Positions 9,539 through 17,652 of a stretch of 57,651 nt of DNA are shown here, piece after piece. The stretch is from an uncultured bacterium. GTDB taxonomy: Bacteria > Cyanobacteriota > Vampirovibrionia > Gastranaerophilales > Gastranaerophilaceae. The stretch lies in NCBI GenBank assembly GCA_903868125.1, contig CAIPUE010000003.1, positions 1 to 57,651 on the forward strand. Direction: 5' to 3'. Position 1 is the stretch's first letter, and each line of letters starts with the position of its first letter. The position numbers and the translations under genes were made by a program. The notes below the pieces were generated by a model. That model did no database searches. It saw only the letters and a program-made list of their open reading frames with translations, and was not told the DNA's origin.

Positions 9539-9580
9539 GATGGGCTTCAGCCCATCGCAAGAGTAAATGACTTTATTTCG
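9530..9580 (+). repeat. 51-bp perfect direct repeat, copy 1, with palindrome
   Basis: Identical over 51 bp to 9682-9732. The core at 9535-9560 is GTAGG followed by the hairpin GATGGGC-TTCA-GCCCATC, a member of the window-wide palindrome family. It supplies the stop codon of the upstream gene. Confidence 0.9.
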
Positions 9581-9681
9581 TCAATCAAATCGCTAGCCTA
9601 AGCTATTTCTTCGTTAGATAACTCTTTTTTTGTAGGTAACTGAATTAATTCCGCGTTATTTCTGTTCTTTACTATATCTGC

Positions 9682-9732
9682 AGTCCGTAGGATGGGCTTC
9701 AGCCCATCGCAAGAGTAAATGACTTTATTTCG
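9682..9732 (+). repeat. 51-bp perfect direct repeat, copy 2, with palindrome
   Basis: Same 51 bp as 9530-9580, 101 bp downstream and in the same orientation. The palindrome core is at 9687-9712. The two copies could recombine and delete the spacer. Confidence 0.9.
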
Positions 9733-9833
9733 ATGGGCAAATGCGTACGAAATTGTTCAAATTCACCATTAAATTTACATGTCCATTCTACAATCTGGCA
9801 CAGAAGCTATTACCTCTATTGGGAAAAGATTAC

Positions 9834-9853
9834 GGCTGTGTTTTTACACAGCC
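9834..9853. other. Hairpin of unknown role
   Basis: GGCTGTGT / ACACAGCC, an 8-bp stem with a 4-nt T loop. There is no T run after it, so it is not a standard terminator. GGCTGTG also occurs at the edge of the 72-bp repeats, so it may be a decayed relative. Confidence 0.35.
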
Positions 9854-9928
9854 TCTTTACTAATCCAACAACAAAAAGTCGGAAAAAATAATGTAAGACA
9901 TTGTGGTAAAGCCTTTAACTTTTTGCCT

Positions 9929-9956
9929 TTTACATTTCACCTTTCTGTGCTAAAAT
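9929..9956 (+). promoter_or_regulatory. leuS promoter
   Basis: TTTACA (9929-9934), 16-nt spacer, TAAAAT (9951-9956). Transcription would begin near 9963, giving a leader of about 27 nt with GAAAGG before the TTG start. Confidence 0.65.
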
Positions 9957-9989
9957 ACTTCTAATTGAATAAATGAAAGGATATTAAAA

Positions 9990-12482
9990 TTGAACGAACA
10001 ATATTTTCCGCAAGAAATAGAAAAAAAATGGCAAAAAACATGGGAAGAAAACGAAGCTTATTTTACCCCCGATGAAAGCGATAAACCAAAATATTACGCA
10101 CTTTCAATGTTTCCATACCCATCCGGAAGACTACATATGGGGCATGTCAGAAATTACACCATAACCGATGTAATTGCCCGTTTCAAAAAAATGCAAGGGT
10201 TTAACGTTCTTCACCCGATTGGCTGGGATAGCTTTGGGCTTCCTGCCGAAAATGCGGCGATGAAACACGGTGCAAATCCTGCGACTTGGACAGATGAAAA
10301 TATTGCTTATATGACTAAACAGCTTAAAATGCTCGGCATTTCTTACGACTGGAATCGCGAAGTTACGACCTGCAAGCCCGATTATTACAAATGGACACAG
10401 TGGTTGTTTTTACAGCTTTATAAAAAAGGTCTTGCCTATAAAAAAGAAGCCGCAGTCAATTGGTGTGAAACTTGTGCAACGGTTCTGGCAAACGAACAGG
10501 TTATTGATGGAAAATGTTGGCGTTGTGACGAATTGGTTAAGAAAAAATATTTGTCGCAGTGGTTTTTGAAAATCACCGACTACGCCGAACAACTTTTGCA
10601 AGACCTTGATAAACTCGATGGATGGGGTGACAACGTAAAAACAATGCAGGCAAACTGGATTGGTAAATCCACCGGCACCATTTTGAGATTTAAGGTCGTA
10701 GAAAAAGACATGGAAATTCCCGTCTTTACAACTCGCCCAGATACGGCATTTGGGATAACTTATCTTGTTGTTGCACCTGAATACAAGGATATTGAGGCAC
10801 TTACAACCCCTGAAAATAAACAAAAAGTCGAAGAATACAGAGAAAATGCCCGCAAAATGACCGAAATTGAAAGACTTTCGACTGAAAGAACAAAAACGGG
10901 TGTTCCTTTAGGAACACACTGCATAAATCCTTTAACCGGCGAAAAATTTCCTTTATGGACGGCAGATTATGCGCTTGCAGAATACGGCACAGGTGCGGTA
11001 ATGGCGGTTCCCGCGCATGACCAGCGCGACTTTGATTTTGCTAAAAAATACGATCTACCTATAAAAATTGTTATTCAACCTAAAGATGCTGAAGTAGGTT
11101 GGGCTTGCCAGCCAAACAACATGCAAGTAGCTTACACTGAATCCGGTATAATGTTAAATTCAGAGGAATTTAATGGGAAATCCAACGAGGAATCGAAAAA
11201 ATTAATTACACAAAAGGCGATAGATGGTGGATTTGGTGAGTTTAAAACTCAATACAGGCTTAGAGATTGGCTGATTTCTCGCCAAAGATACTGGGGGGCT
11301 CCGATTCCTGTTGTTTACTGCGAAAAATGCGGAGTACAAGGGGTAAATGAAGCCGACTTGCCGATTTTATTACCCGAAGACGTTGATTTCAAAGTGGTCG
11401 GCAAATCCCCGATTTTGACTTCAAAAACATTTATTAATACGACTTGTCCTTGTTGCGGCGGTGCCGCAAGACGTGAAACGGACACAATGGATACGTTTAT
11501 GTGTTCAAGTTGGTATTATCTCCGATATGCCGATCCTCAAAACGGCGAACAACCTTTTGACAAAAAACTTGTAGATAGTTGGCTTCCCGTTGATCAATAT
11601 GTCGGGGGAATAGAACATGCGATTTTGCATCTTTTGTATTCAAGATTTTTCACAAAAGCATTGAAAGACATAGGACTTTTGAGTTTTGATGAACCTTTTA
11701 AAAACCTGCTTACTCAAGGCATGGTTTTAAAAGACGGTTCCAAAATGTCAAAATCAAAAGGTAACACTGTTGACCCTGATGAAATTTTTGAGAATTACGG
11801 TGCAGATACCGCGAGATTGTTTATATTGTCCGATTCGCCTCCTGCTCGTGATTTTGACTGGTCGGATGCCGGTGTTGAGGGTTGTTATAAGTTCCTAAAC
11901 CGAGTTTGGCGGCTTGTTTCGACTAATCAGGATAAAATCATTTTTGATTATAAATTAGGCGAAAACCTCACAAAAGAAAATGACGATTTAATCCGCGTGG
12001 TTCATATGACAATTAAAGGAATTACAAACGATATTTCAAACGAGTTTCAATTTAACACCGTAATATCAAAATATCGTGAGCTTACAAACGCAATATATGA
12101 CTGGGTTTCAAGGAAAAAAGATTTTGCGGATGCGGATAAAAATGTTTTCAGTTTCGCAATCCTTTCGTTAATGAAATTAATGTCGCCTGTTGCTGTGCAT
12201 TTGAGCGAGGAAGTATGGACGTCTTTGGGTGCAAAAACTTCTATCCACGATGAAAATTGGTGCAAGTATGATGAAAATTTAGCTAAATCAAGTTCGATTA
12301 CGCTTGTGATTCAAATTAATGGCAAAGTCCGTGACAAGATTGAGGTTGCTGAGGATTTATCACAAGAAGAAATGAAAGAAATTGCACTAAAAAGCGAAAA
12401 AACAAAAGAATTTACGCAAGGAAAAGAACTCGTAAAAGTAATTGTTGTTCCGAAAAAACTTGTTAATATTGTTGTTAAATAA
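9990..12482 (+). CDS. leuS: Leucyl-tRNA synthetase
   Basis: Charges tRNA-Leu with leucine in the cytoplasm. Class I signature HMGH at ~residue 48 (PSGRLHMGHVRNYT) and KMSKS at ~585 (DGSKMSKSKGNTVDP). The CP1 editing domain is present (TRPDTAFGITY; GTGAVMAVPAHDQRD). Zinc-type CxxC pairs flank the editing region (CETC ... CWRC) and a further pair lies at ~490 (CPCC). The 830-residue length is normal for bacterial LeuS. The TTG start has GAAAGG 9 nt upstream. Its stop is 2 bp from a convergent orphan gene. Confidence 0.97.
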   Translation: MNEQYFPQEIEKKWQKTWEENEAYFTPDESDKPKYYALSMFPYPSGRLHMGHVRNYTITDVIARFKKMQGFNVLHPIGWDSFGLPAENAAMKHGANPATWTDENIAYMTKQLKMLGISYDWNREVTTCKPDYYKWTQWLFLQLYKKGLAYKKEAAVNWCETCATVLANEQVIDGKCWRCDELVKKKYLSQWFLKITDYAEQLLQDLDKLDGWGDNVKTMQANWIGKSTGTILRFKVVEKDMEIPVFTTRPDTAFGITYLVVAPEYKDIEALTTPENKQKVEEYRENARKMTEIERLSTERTKTGVPLGTHCINPLTGEKFPLWTADYALAEYGTGAVMAVPAHDQRDFDFAKKYDLPIKIVIQPKDAEVGWACQPNNMQVAYTESGIMLNSEEFNGKSNEESKKLITQKAIDGGFGEFKTQYRLRDWLISRQRYWGAPIPVVYCEKCGVQGVNEADLPILLPEDVDFKVVGKSPILTSKTFINTTCPCCGGAARRETDTMDTFMCSSWYYLRYADPQNGEQPFDKKLVDSWLPVDQYVGGIEHAILHLLYSRFFTKALKDIGLLSFDEPFKNLLTQGMVLKDGSKMSKSKGNTVDPDEIFENYGADTARLFILSDSPPARDFDWSDAGVEGCYKFLNRVWRLVSTNQDKIIFDYKLGENLTKENDDLIRVVHMTIKGITNDISNEFQFNTVISKYRELTNAIYDWVSRKKDFADADKNVFSFAILSLMKLMSPVAVHLSEEVWTSLGAKTSIHDENWCKYDENLAKSSSITLVIQINGKVRDKIEVAEDLSQEEMKEIALKSEKTKEFTQGKELVKVIVVPKKLVNIVVK

Positions 12483-12484
12483 TA

Positions 12485-13066
12485 TTATTCTTGACGGGGT
12501 GCTGCTTGCCCCTCTTGAGCAACTTGACCTTCTTTACCAGAAGTTAGTTTATAAATCCCATACAAAACTGCAAGCCCCGAAGCGATACCTCCTGTAACCT
12601 TGCCCCAAGGCGGAAGTTCTTTGATGTATTTTTTTGCTTCTTTTAAAAGTTTTGTGAGCTTAGGAAATGGTGCTACTTTTGCTTTTAATGTTGAAACAAT
12701 TCCTCCAGTTGTTAAAGATGTAGTTGTTTGCTTATTTAAAAAAGATTTTATTTTAATGCCTGCAGCTATCGCTAAGGCAGAAACAGAACCTATCGTTAAA
12801 ATTTCTGACCATGGGAGTGCTTGAGATTTATGTTCTTCGCCACGGCTGATAAATGCGTCTTTAGATGGTGCTCCATGTAATTGAGGACCCGAGCTTATAC
12901 CATATTGAGATGTAGGCGTTGCCAGTAATGGTTTATCAAACGGTAAATAATGTTCTTCACCTTCAGGATTGCCCGCGTATCTTGGCGTTGTTCCCTTTAC
13001 ATAAGCATCTGCATCAAAATTAATAATATTATTAGCAGCCAAATTATCCAATGAATTCGTACCCAT
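12485..13066 (-). CDS. Orphan protein with a hydrophobic central segment
   Basis: No family recognised. The N-terminal ~95 residues are polar and low in predicted structure (many Asn, Gly, Pro), followed by a hydrophobic stretch (ILTIGSVSALAIAAGIKI), a lysine-rich linker, a second hydrophobic stretch (VTGGIASGLAVLYGIY) and a Gln/Ala tail. AAGGAAAGG sits about 8 nt before the ATG. Its layout (disordered head, one or two membrane helices, short tail) resembles the 32990-33364 protein, although sequence similarity is weak. Confidence 0.65.
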   Translation of the reverse strand: MGTNSLDNLAANNIINFDADAYVKGTTPRYAGNPEGEEHYLPFDKPLLATPTSQYGISSGPQLHGAPSKDAFISRGEEHKSQALPWSEILTIGSVSALAIAAGIKIKSFLNKQTTTSLTTGGIVSTLKAKVAPFPKLTKLLKEAKKYIKELPPWGKVTGGIASGLAVLYGIYKLTSGKEGQVAQEGQAAPRQE

Positions 13067-13158
13067 AAAAATAACCTTTCCTTGTACACATCTATATAAA
13101 GTTTTTTTTTACCTAAAAATTGCTTTTTTGTTTAGTTTTTGTTAAATTCTGGTAATAT

Positions 13159-14805
13159 ATGAAAAAAGTTAATACTGATTTAAAATATTTATTTTTTATA
13201 TGGATTATTTTGTTTTTGGCTATAATTCCTACTTACGCACACCATGGGCATTTATTGATTGATTGTGGCAGAGAAGTATATTATCCGACCCAAATTTTGT
13301 CGGGAGAAATATTATATAAAGATATTTTTAATATTTATGGACCGTTCTCATATATGTTTAATGCGTTTTTATTCAAAGTATTCGGAATAAGTTTGAATGT
13401 TCTTTATGTTGCAGGATGCGTATGTGCGTTTTGTATCGTAAGCTTAATTTACACAATCTCAAAACAATTTTTATCGAGATTTTTAAGCTTTGCAATCGCA
13501 AATTTCACGATTGCAATCGGAGTTTTAAACTTAAATCTATTCAATTTTATTTTTCCTTATTCCTACGCGATGTTATACGGCTTTTTAACTTTCTTAGCTT
13601 CAGTTTGGCTTCTTTTTAAATATCAGCAAAGTCCTGAAAAAATTTACCACCTTTATTTAAGTGCTTTTTTTGCGGGGGTTTGCATAACAAGCAAATACGA
13701 ATTTTTACCTTATTTATTGGTAATTTTGTACGCAGTTTTAAAAATCAAGCCATTAAAACTTAAACAATACTATTTCACAATTCTTTCATTGGTATTTATG
13801 CCGATTTTTTGTTTCGGAATCTTGTTTTTGCAGGGATTAGAGTGGAAAGATTTAGTTCTAACGGCTTTAACCATAAAAAGAATGGCACAGTCCGAAACCT
13901 TGAGATATTTTTATCACATGCAGGGCGTATATTTTAATAAACGAACATTTGGCGTACTTATATTGAACTTTATAAAAACTATTATCCCTCTCGGACTTTT
14001 ACTTTGGGGATTTACGATTAAAAAAAGAAGTTTTTCAATAAGCTTGATTATTTTCGCATTATTTTTGATGATATTTTCAATAAATCCTGCCTCGTTTGTA
14101 TTTTTGCCGATTTTTACTTTTATACTGGCGTTAGTAAGTTTTAAAGCCTTAAAAGAAAATCCCAAATTATTAATCCTTGTGCTTAGCTGTATAACTATTG
14201 ATTTGAAAGTTTTTTGGGGACTTGCGACCTTAAACTACGGTGTTTTCTTCGCAAGTTTCTTGCTTATAACTGTTTTGGCAGTAATTACAAAAAGATTTGA
14301 GAATAAAAATATAAATCAAAACGCTTTAGGAATATATTTTCTAGTTGTCGCAGTGATTTTTGGGTGGCAAAATTTGACTTCGCTAAATATAAAAAACAAC
14401 CCGATAAAAAGCGAGCGAGGGCAAATTTACTCTTCAAAAGAATTGGCATCTTCAACTCAGGACTTGATTAATTATATAAATAAAAACACCCTAAAGACAG
14501 ATACAGTAGTTATTTTTCCGGAAGGACCGTTTATAAATTTTCTAACAAATCGTAAATCGGATAATTATTACAATTCGCTAATTCCGCTTTATGTGGAAAC
14601 ATTCGGCGAAAATACATTGATTGAACATTTTAAAAAGACAAAGCCGGAATATATAATTTTCAACAATTGGGATACCAAAGACTACTATTTTGAACACATT
14701 TGTAACGATTATGCCTTTTCGTTTTGTAGCTTTGTTGCAGAGAATTACACTCAAAAAAAGATTATTGACAAAGGATTCCGATACCTTATTTTTCAACGAC
14801 ATTAA
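13159..14805 (+). CDS. Polytopic membrane glycosyltransferase, GT39/ArnT-like
   Basis: Probably transfers a sugar from a polyprenyl-phosphate donor on the outer face of the inner membrane. About ten hydrophobic helices are visible. The first extracytoplasmic loop has the family hallmark Asp/Glu pair: LLIDCGREVYYP (Asp35, Glu39), followed by LSGEILYKDIFNIYGPFSY, typical of GT39/RgtA-like enzymes. The C-terminal ~120 residues form a soluble domain. No Shine-Dalgarno sequence is obvious. Acceptor unknown; no other polysaccharide genes adjoin it. Confidence 0.7.
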   Translation: MKKVNTDLKYLFFIWIILFLAIIPTYAHHGHLLIDCGREVYYPTQILSGEILYKDIFNIYGPFSYMFNAFLFKVFGISLNVLYVAGCVCAFCIVSLIYTISKQFLSRFLSFAIANFTIAIGVLNLNLFNFIFPYSYAMLYGFLTFLASVWLLFKYQQSPEKIYHLYLSAFFAGVCITSKYEFLPYLLVILYAVLKIKPLKLKQYYFTILSLVFMPIFCFGILFLQGLEWKDLVLTALTIKRMAQSETLRYFYHMQGVYFNKRTFGVLILNFIKTIIPLGLLLWGFTIKKRSFSISLIIFALFLMIFSINPASFVFLPIFTFILALVSFKALKENPKLLILVLSCITIDLKVFWGLATLNYGVFFASFLLITVLAVITKRFENKNINQNALGIYFLVVAVIFGWQNLTSLNIKNNPIKSERGQIYSSKELASSTQDLINYINKNTLKTDTVVIFPEGPFINFLTNRKSDNYYNSLIPLYVETFGENTLIEHFKKTKPEYIIFNNWDTKDYYFEHICNDYAFSFCSFVAENYTQKKIIDKGFRYLIFQRH

Positions 14806-14819
14806 TATTAATTTTTGTA

Positions 14820-14856
14820 AAAGTTTAATGCTTTTTCCCTCAAATCATTAAACTTT
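14820..14856 (+). terminator. Probable terminator after the GT39-like gene
   Basis: An 11-bp perfect stem AAAGTTTAATG / CATTAAACTTT with a 15-nt loop, 15 bp past the stop. The stem is AT-rich and the following T run is short, so strength is uncertain. Confidence 0.5.
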
Positions 14857-14907
14857 CTCTAAAGGGAAGCCGACTAAATATTAAGACAAGTCAAATTGAG
14901 GGGTGAA

Positions 14908-15198
14908 ATGACAGAAGCATCATTTTCAAAGTTTTTTAATAATTCACAAACATTCGGATTAAATATAAAAGTTCCGACCAGAAATTTGCAACAAATCGGA
15001 AAAACAGCAGGAGATGTTACGGGGGGGGTACTTGAGCCGCTTTTTACGTATTTGGAAGCAAATGAAAATGTTTTCAGCGGAGATGTAGCATTTGAGCTTA
15101 ATAAAACACGTGCCGCAAAATTTAACACAGAGGTAATAATGATGGCGGCAGATGAAAAGACAAACGGTCCGAAGCCAATGTTTGACAGTAAATTTTAG
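14908..15198 (+). CDS. Small orphan protein (96 residues) with a G8 tract
   Basis: No family recognised; no signal peptide or membrane segment. ATG 14908 is preceded by TTGAGGGG, a good ribosome site at 4-nt spacing. The middle (DVTGGVLEPLFTYLEANENVFSGD) is followed by a basic helix (LNKTRAAKFNTEVIMMAADE). Codons for TGGV include a run of eight G at 15021-15028, a likely slippage site in this AT-rich DNA. It faces hpt across a composite inverted-repeat terminator. Confidence 0.65.
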   Translation: MTEASFSKFFNNSQTFGLNIKVPTRNLQQIGKTAGDVTGGVLEPLFTYLEANENVFSGDVAFELNKTRAAKFNTEVIMMAADEKTNGPKPMFDSKF

Positions 15199-15248
15199 AA
15201 GACAGCTATACTCTTTCTGAAATAAAAAACAGATTTTAAATCCAAGAC

Positions 15249-15272
15249 GGCGGGATAGCAATCCCGCCCTAA
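15249..15272 (-). repeat. Palindromic repeat (GTAGG family), minus orientation
   Basis: Stem GGCGGGAT / ATCCCGCC followed by CTAA, i.e. TTAGG-like edge on the minus strand. Nearly the same stem, with compensating changes, occurs inside purL. Confidence 0.75.
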
Positions 15273-15285
15273 GAGAGAATTTAAA

Positions 15286-15313
15286 GTAGGTCGGCATTGC
15301 CATGCCGACAACA
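15286..15313 (+). repeat. Palindromic repeat (GTAGG family)
   Basis: GTAGG edge, stem GTCGGCAT / ATGCCGAC sharing the edge bases, then AACA. The flanks match the copy at 48233-48260 (GTAGGTCGG ... CCGACAACAAAAA) while the stem core differs. Confidence 0.8.
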
Positions 15314-15359
15314 AAAAATCTGCTTTTTATTTTGTGTATAGTATAGGATTTATACTGAG

Positions 15360-15893
15360 TTATACTTCTACATAGCCAATATAAGGCAGATTTCTGTAAT
15401 TTCCATCAAAATCAAGCCCATAGCCAATTACAAATTTGTTGTCAATCTCAAACCCGACATAATCAGGTTCGATTTCGGTTTTTCTAAAACATTTTTTATC
15501 CATAAGCGTACAAAACTCAGTTTTTTTAGTTCTGAAATTATTATCTATAAAATCACGTAAAAATTTAGCCGTAAGTCCTGTATCTATTATATCTTCGACG
15601 ATTAAAACATTTTTTTCGTTCAAATCCGGTAGAGAGATATCTACGGCATTTACCTTGCCCGAAGAAGTGGTAGAAGAGCCGTAGCTGGAGAGCCTTATAA
15701 ATTCCATTTTTACAGGCATTGTAAGATATTTGACCAAGTCGGCCGTAAACATTACAGAACCCTTCAAAACACAAATCACATAGACCTCTTCGTCCAAATA
15801 GCGGGCGTTTATTTGTTTTGCGACTTCTTTTACCTTTTGTTGAAGCTCTTCTTCCGAGTATAAAAACTTTATATCTTCCTTCTTAATTTCCAT
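15360..15893 (-). CDS. hpt: Hypoxanthine phosphoribosyltransferase
   Basis: Purine salvage: hypoxanthine/guanine plus PRPP to IMP/GMP in the cytoplasm. The PRPP-binding motif VLIVEDIIDTGLTA is at ~residues 95-108, and the family pattern VICVLKGSVMFTADLVK is near residue 40-57. The C-terminal FVIGYGLDFDGNYRNLPYIG is diagnostic for bacterial Hpt. Length (177) is normal. AAGGA lies before the ATG. Not adjacent to tilS, unlike in many Firmicutes, although tilS is only 2 kb away on the same strand. Confidence 0.95.
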   Translation of the reverse strand: MEIKKEDIKFLYSEEELQQKVKEVAKQINARYLDEEVYVICVLKGSVMFTADLVKYLTMPVKMEFIRLSSYGSSTTSSGKVNAVDISLPDLNEKNVLIVEDIIDTGLTAKFLRDFIDNNFRTKKTEFCTLMDKKCFRKTEIEPDYVGFEIDNKFVIGYGLDFDGNYRNLPYIGYVEV

Positions 15894-15969
15894 TTTAATT
15901 CCTTACTTCAATTTTTCTTTTGCTAACTCAATAAATTCTTGTGTTCTTTAAAATTTAGTTCAAATTTTG

Positions 15970-16087
15970 TAACAACTCAACTAGAGTTTAATAATACTAT
16001 ATATATTTACGCCCTCTCCCGCAAGGGGCGAGGTGAAACGCATATCTTTATTGACTTTTTTGCTCCTTGGCTTAACCTGAGTTGTTA
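15970..16087. mobile_element. Possible 118-bp MITE-like unit
   Basis: Perfect 10-bp terminal inverted repeats TAACAACTCA / TGAGTTGTTA bound an AT-rich stretch that contains CAAGGGGCGAGG-type repeat DNA also found near the window start. No target-site duplication is visible, so mobility is inference. It lies between the MNT gene and hpt. Confidence 0.35.
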
Positions 16088-16096
16088 GCAAGTTTT

Positions 16097-16417
16097 TCAT
16101 AGAACAATACCTTCTCTTTTAATGTTTAATACTAACGGTGATTTTTCCTCATCAAACCTATTTTTAGACATAAACATACAAGAGATTATTTGATTAAATT
16201 CCAAAGACAGGTTGCTTAAAATTCGATTGATTTTTCTAAGTTCTTTTATCTGATTTACCTCCGCATTTAACAAAATTAAAACATCAATATCCGAACTTTC
16301 GATATTATCGCCTCTGGCTTGAGACCCGTATAAAATAAGCGACTTTAAGTTCTTTTTATATATGGCTATTAATTCTTTTTTAAAATTATTAAGTATGCCA
16401 TTTAATTCATTATTCAT
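16097..16417 (-). CDS. Minimal nucleotidyltransferase (MNT domain)
   Basis: Small stand-alone nucleotidyltransferase of the DNA-polymerase-beta superfamily. Motif SLILYGSQARGDNIESSDIDV (residues ~25-44) gives the GS...RG...SDID metal-binding core, and ILSNLSLEFNQIIS follows. Such proteins usually pair with a HEPN toxin, which the MNT antitoxin inactivates by AMPylation. No intact HEPN gene adjoins it: downstream there is only ~200 bp with a repeat unit before hpt. It may be an orphan antitoxin or act alone. Confidence 0.75.
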   Translation of the reverse strand: MNNELNGILNNFKKELIAIYKKNLKSLILYGSQARGDNIESSDIDVLILLNAEVNQIKELRKINRILSNLSLEFNQIISCMFMSKNRFDEEKSPLVLNIKREGIVL

Positions 16418-16553
16418 GTCAATCAGTATATCCTAATTTTAATAATTATGCAATTTTTTGTTCTAATTCAATACATATTAGACTACGCAACATTTTCCTC
16501 ATAGTATAATAAATACGACATAGATGTCAAACAATAGTCCTCATCCTTGATTG

Positions 16554-17483
16554 TTATACTAATATTTCTTGCCAACGAACATATAAGCCTTTTATATATT
16601 CATTATATGGCATTCCTTTGATTTTCATGTTTGGAATAGCACCTCCACCCATTAAATCATATAACAACATTGTTTTATCACTAAATTCAGTTTTAGGATT
16701 TGTAATTAACTTTGCAAATGTTTCTGGAATAACTTCTCCGGATGTATTTACAAGTGGTTTTACTGTGGCAAACATTTCATTTTGGTATCTGTTAATATTT
16801 TTAAATAAATTATCAATGGCAGCATCAGGTAACTTCCCATATGCAGATTCATAACCTTTTTTAATAATAGATATTCTGCCATTCACATGCCCTAATTCAT
16901 GAGCAATTATATATTCCTTTATAGCTAAACTGCTAGGATTAGAAGAAGTAAAGTGACCTAATTGTTTTTTATTAACGGTATCAACAAAATTGTTAAAGGG
17001 TCGTGCATTAGTATTGAAAAAGACATGTTTATCTTGTGCGAAACCATATGCATGCGGAGAAATAGCTTCCGGTGGCGTTGAGCCATATTTTTTAATTATA
17101 CTTTTAATAGAATTTTCTTCAAAGGAGCAAAAATCAATTGTTTTGGGTAATTTACAACCCATTTTTTTTAATTTTAAAATGACATTATTAAGTGCTTTAA
17201 TATATTCAGGATCTTTACATTTGATAAAATCTGCATCGATTCCAAACTTTTTTTTAAAGTAAACTGTGGCGTCTTCAATATTTTTAAAATTGTTTTTATA
17301 GTTAGTTTTATGATAAATTATTCCAATTGCAATTACGGAGGCAAGAATTGTAGCACCAGCGAAATATTTTACAGGTGAAGAGTTATAAGATTCTTTTTGA
17401 ATATTATTTGAATGTTCTGTTGCTTTAAATGAATATCTGCCTGCACCAAAATGCGGAGCAATTATCGCTGAGTTTATTGACAT
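16554..17483 (-). CDS. Membrane-anchored HELGH zinc metalloprotease-like protein
   Basis: The zincin motif HELGH is at ~residues 193-197 (YIIAHELGHVNG) followed by a helix and NEMFA, which could supply the third (Glu) ligand. The N-terminus is MSINSAIIAPHFGAGRYSFK, then a disordered Asn/Ser stretch, one membrane helix (YFAGATILASVIAIGIIY) and a catalytic domain of ~230 residues. GAGG lies 6 nt before the ATG. No close family recognised; substrate unknown. The odd N-terminus (FGAGRYSFK ahead of the membrane helix) resembles other orphans in this window. Confidence 0.7.
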   Translation of the reverse strand: MSINSAIIAPHFGAGRYSFKATEHSNNIQKESYNSSPVKYFAGATILASVIAIGIIYHKTNYKNNFKNIEDATVYFKKKFGIDADFIKCKDPEYIKALNNVILKLKKMGCKLPKTIDFCSFEENSIKSIIKKYGSTPPEAISPHAYGFAQDKHVFFNTNARPFNNFVDTVNKKQLGHFTSSNPSSLAIKEYIIAHELGHVNGRISIIKKGYESAYGKLPDAAIDNLFKNINRYQNEMFATVKPLVNTSGEVIPETFAKLITNPKTEFSDKTMLLYDLMGGGAIPNMKIKGMPYNEYIKGLYVRWQEILV

Positions 17484-17614
17484 ACTAACCTCAAATTAGG
17501 TATATATTGATATAAAAACACAAATTTTAAAAAATTGCTTTGTTTTATATCTTCAAGTCAGAAATAAAACAAATTCTTTACAATCAACACTTTATAAAAC
17601 AATTTAATTCCCTC

Positions 17615-17652
17615 AACAAATAACCACCAGCGTAAGCTGGTGGTTATTTGTT
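17615..17652 (-). terminator. Terminator overlapping the tilS stop
   Basis: A perfect 17-bp stem (AACAAATAACCACCAGC and its complement) with GTAA loop. It begins inside the final tilS codons and is U-rich on the far side in either direction. Confidence 0.85.

Larger units (their letters stand above)
9581..9928. other. Gene-free stretch before leuS
   Basis: No credible gene; a 61-codon frame at 9779-9964 has no ribosome site, overlaps a hairpin and the leuS promoter, and looks random. The region carries the second direct repeat and the hairpin at 9834-9853. Confidence 0.5.
15206..15341. terminator. Composite convergent terminator interrupted by repeats
   Basis: AAATAAAAAACAGATTTT (15220-15237) pairs with AAAATCTGCTTTTTATTT (15315-15332), one mismatch; outer CTATAC/GTATAG can extend the stem. 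The loop holds two complete palindromic repeats (15249-15272 and 15286-15313). It separates the small orphan gene from hpt. Confidence 0.6.

Noticed and set aside
9779-9964. 61-codon open frame before leuS
   Set aside because: No ribosome site; covers a hairpin and the leuS promoter; amino-acid content looks random.
10410-10823. 137-codon minus-strand frame inside leuS
   Set aside because: Antisense shadow of a clearly conserved synthetase.
16097-16417. Intact MNT-HEPN toxin-antitoxin pair
   Set aside because: No HEPN-sized frame adjoins the MNT gene.
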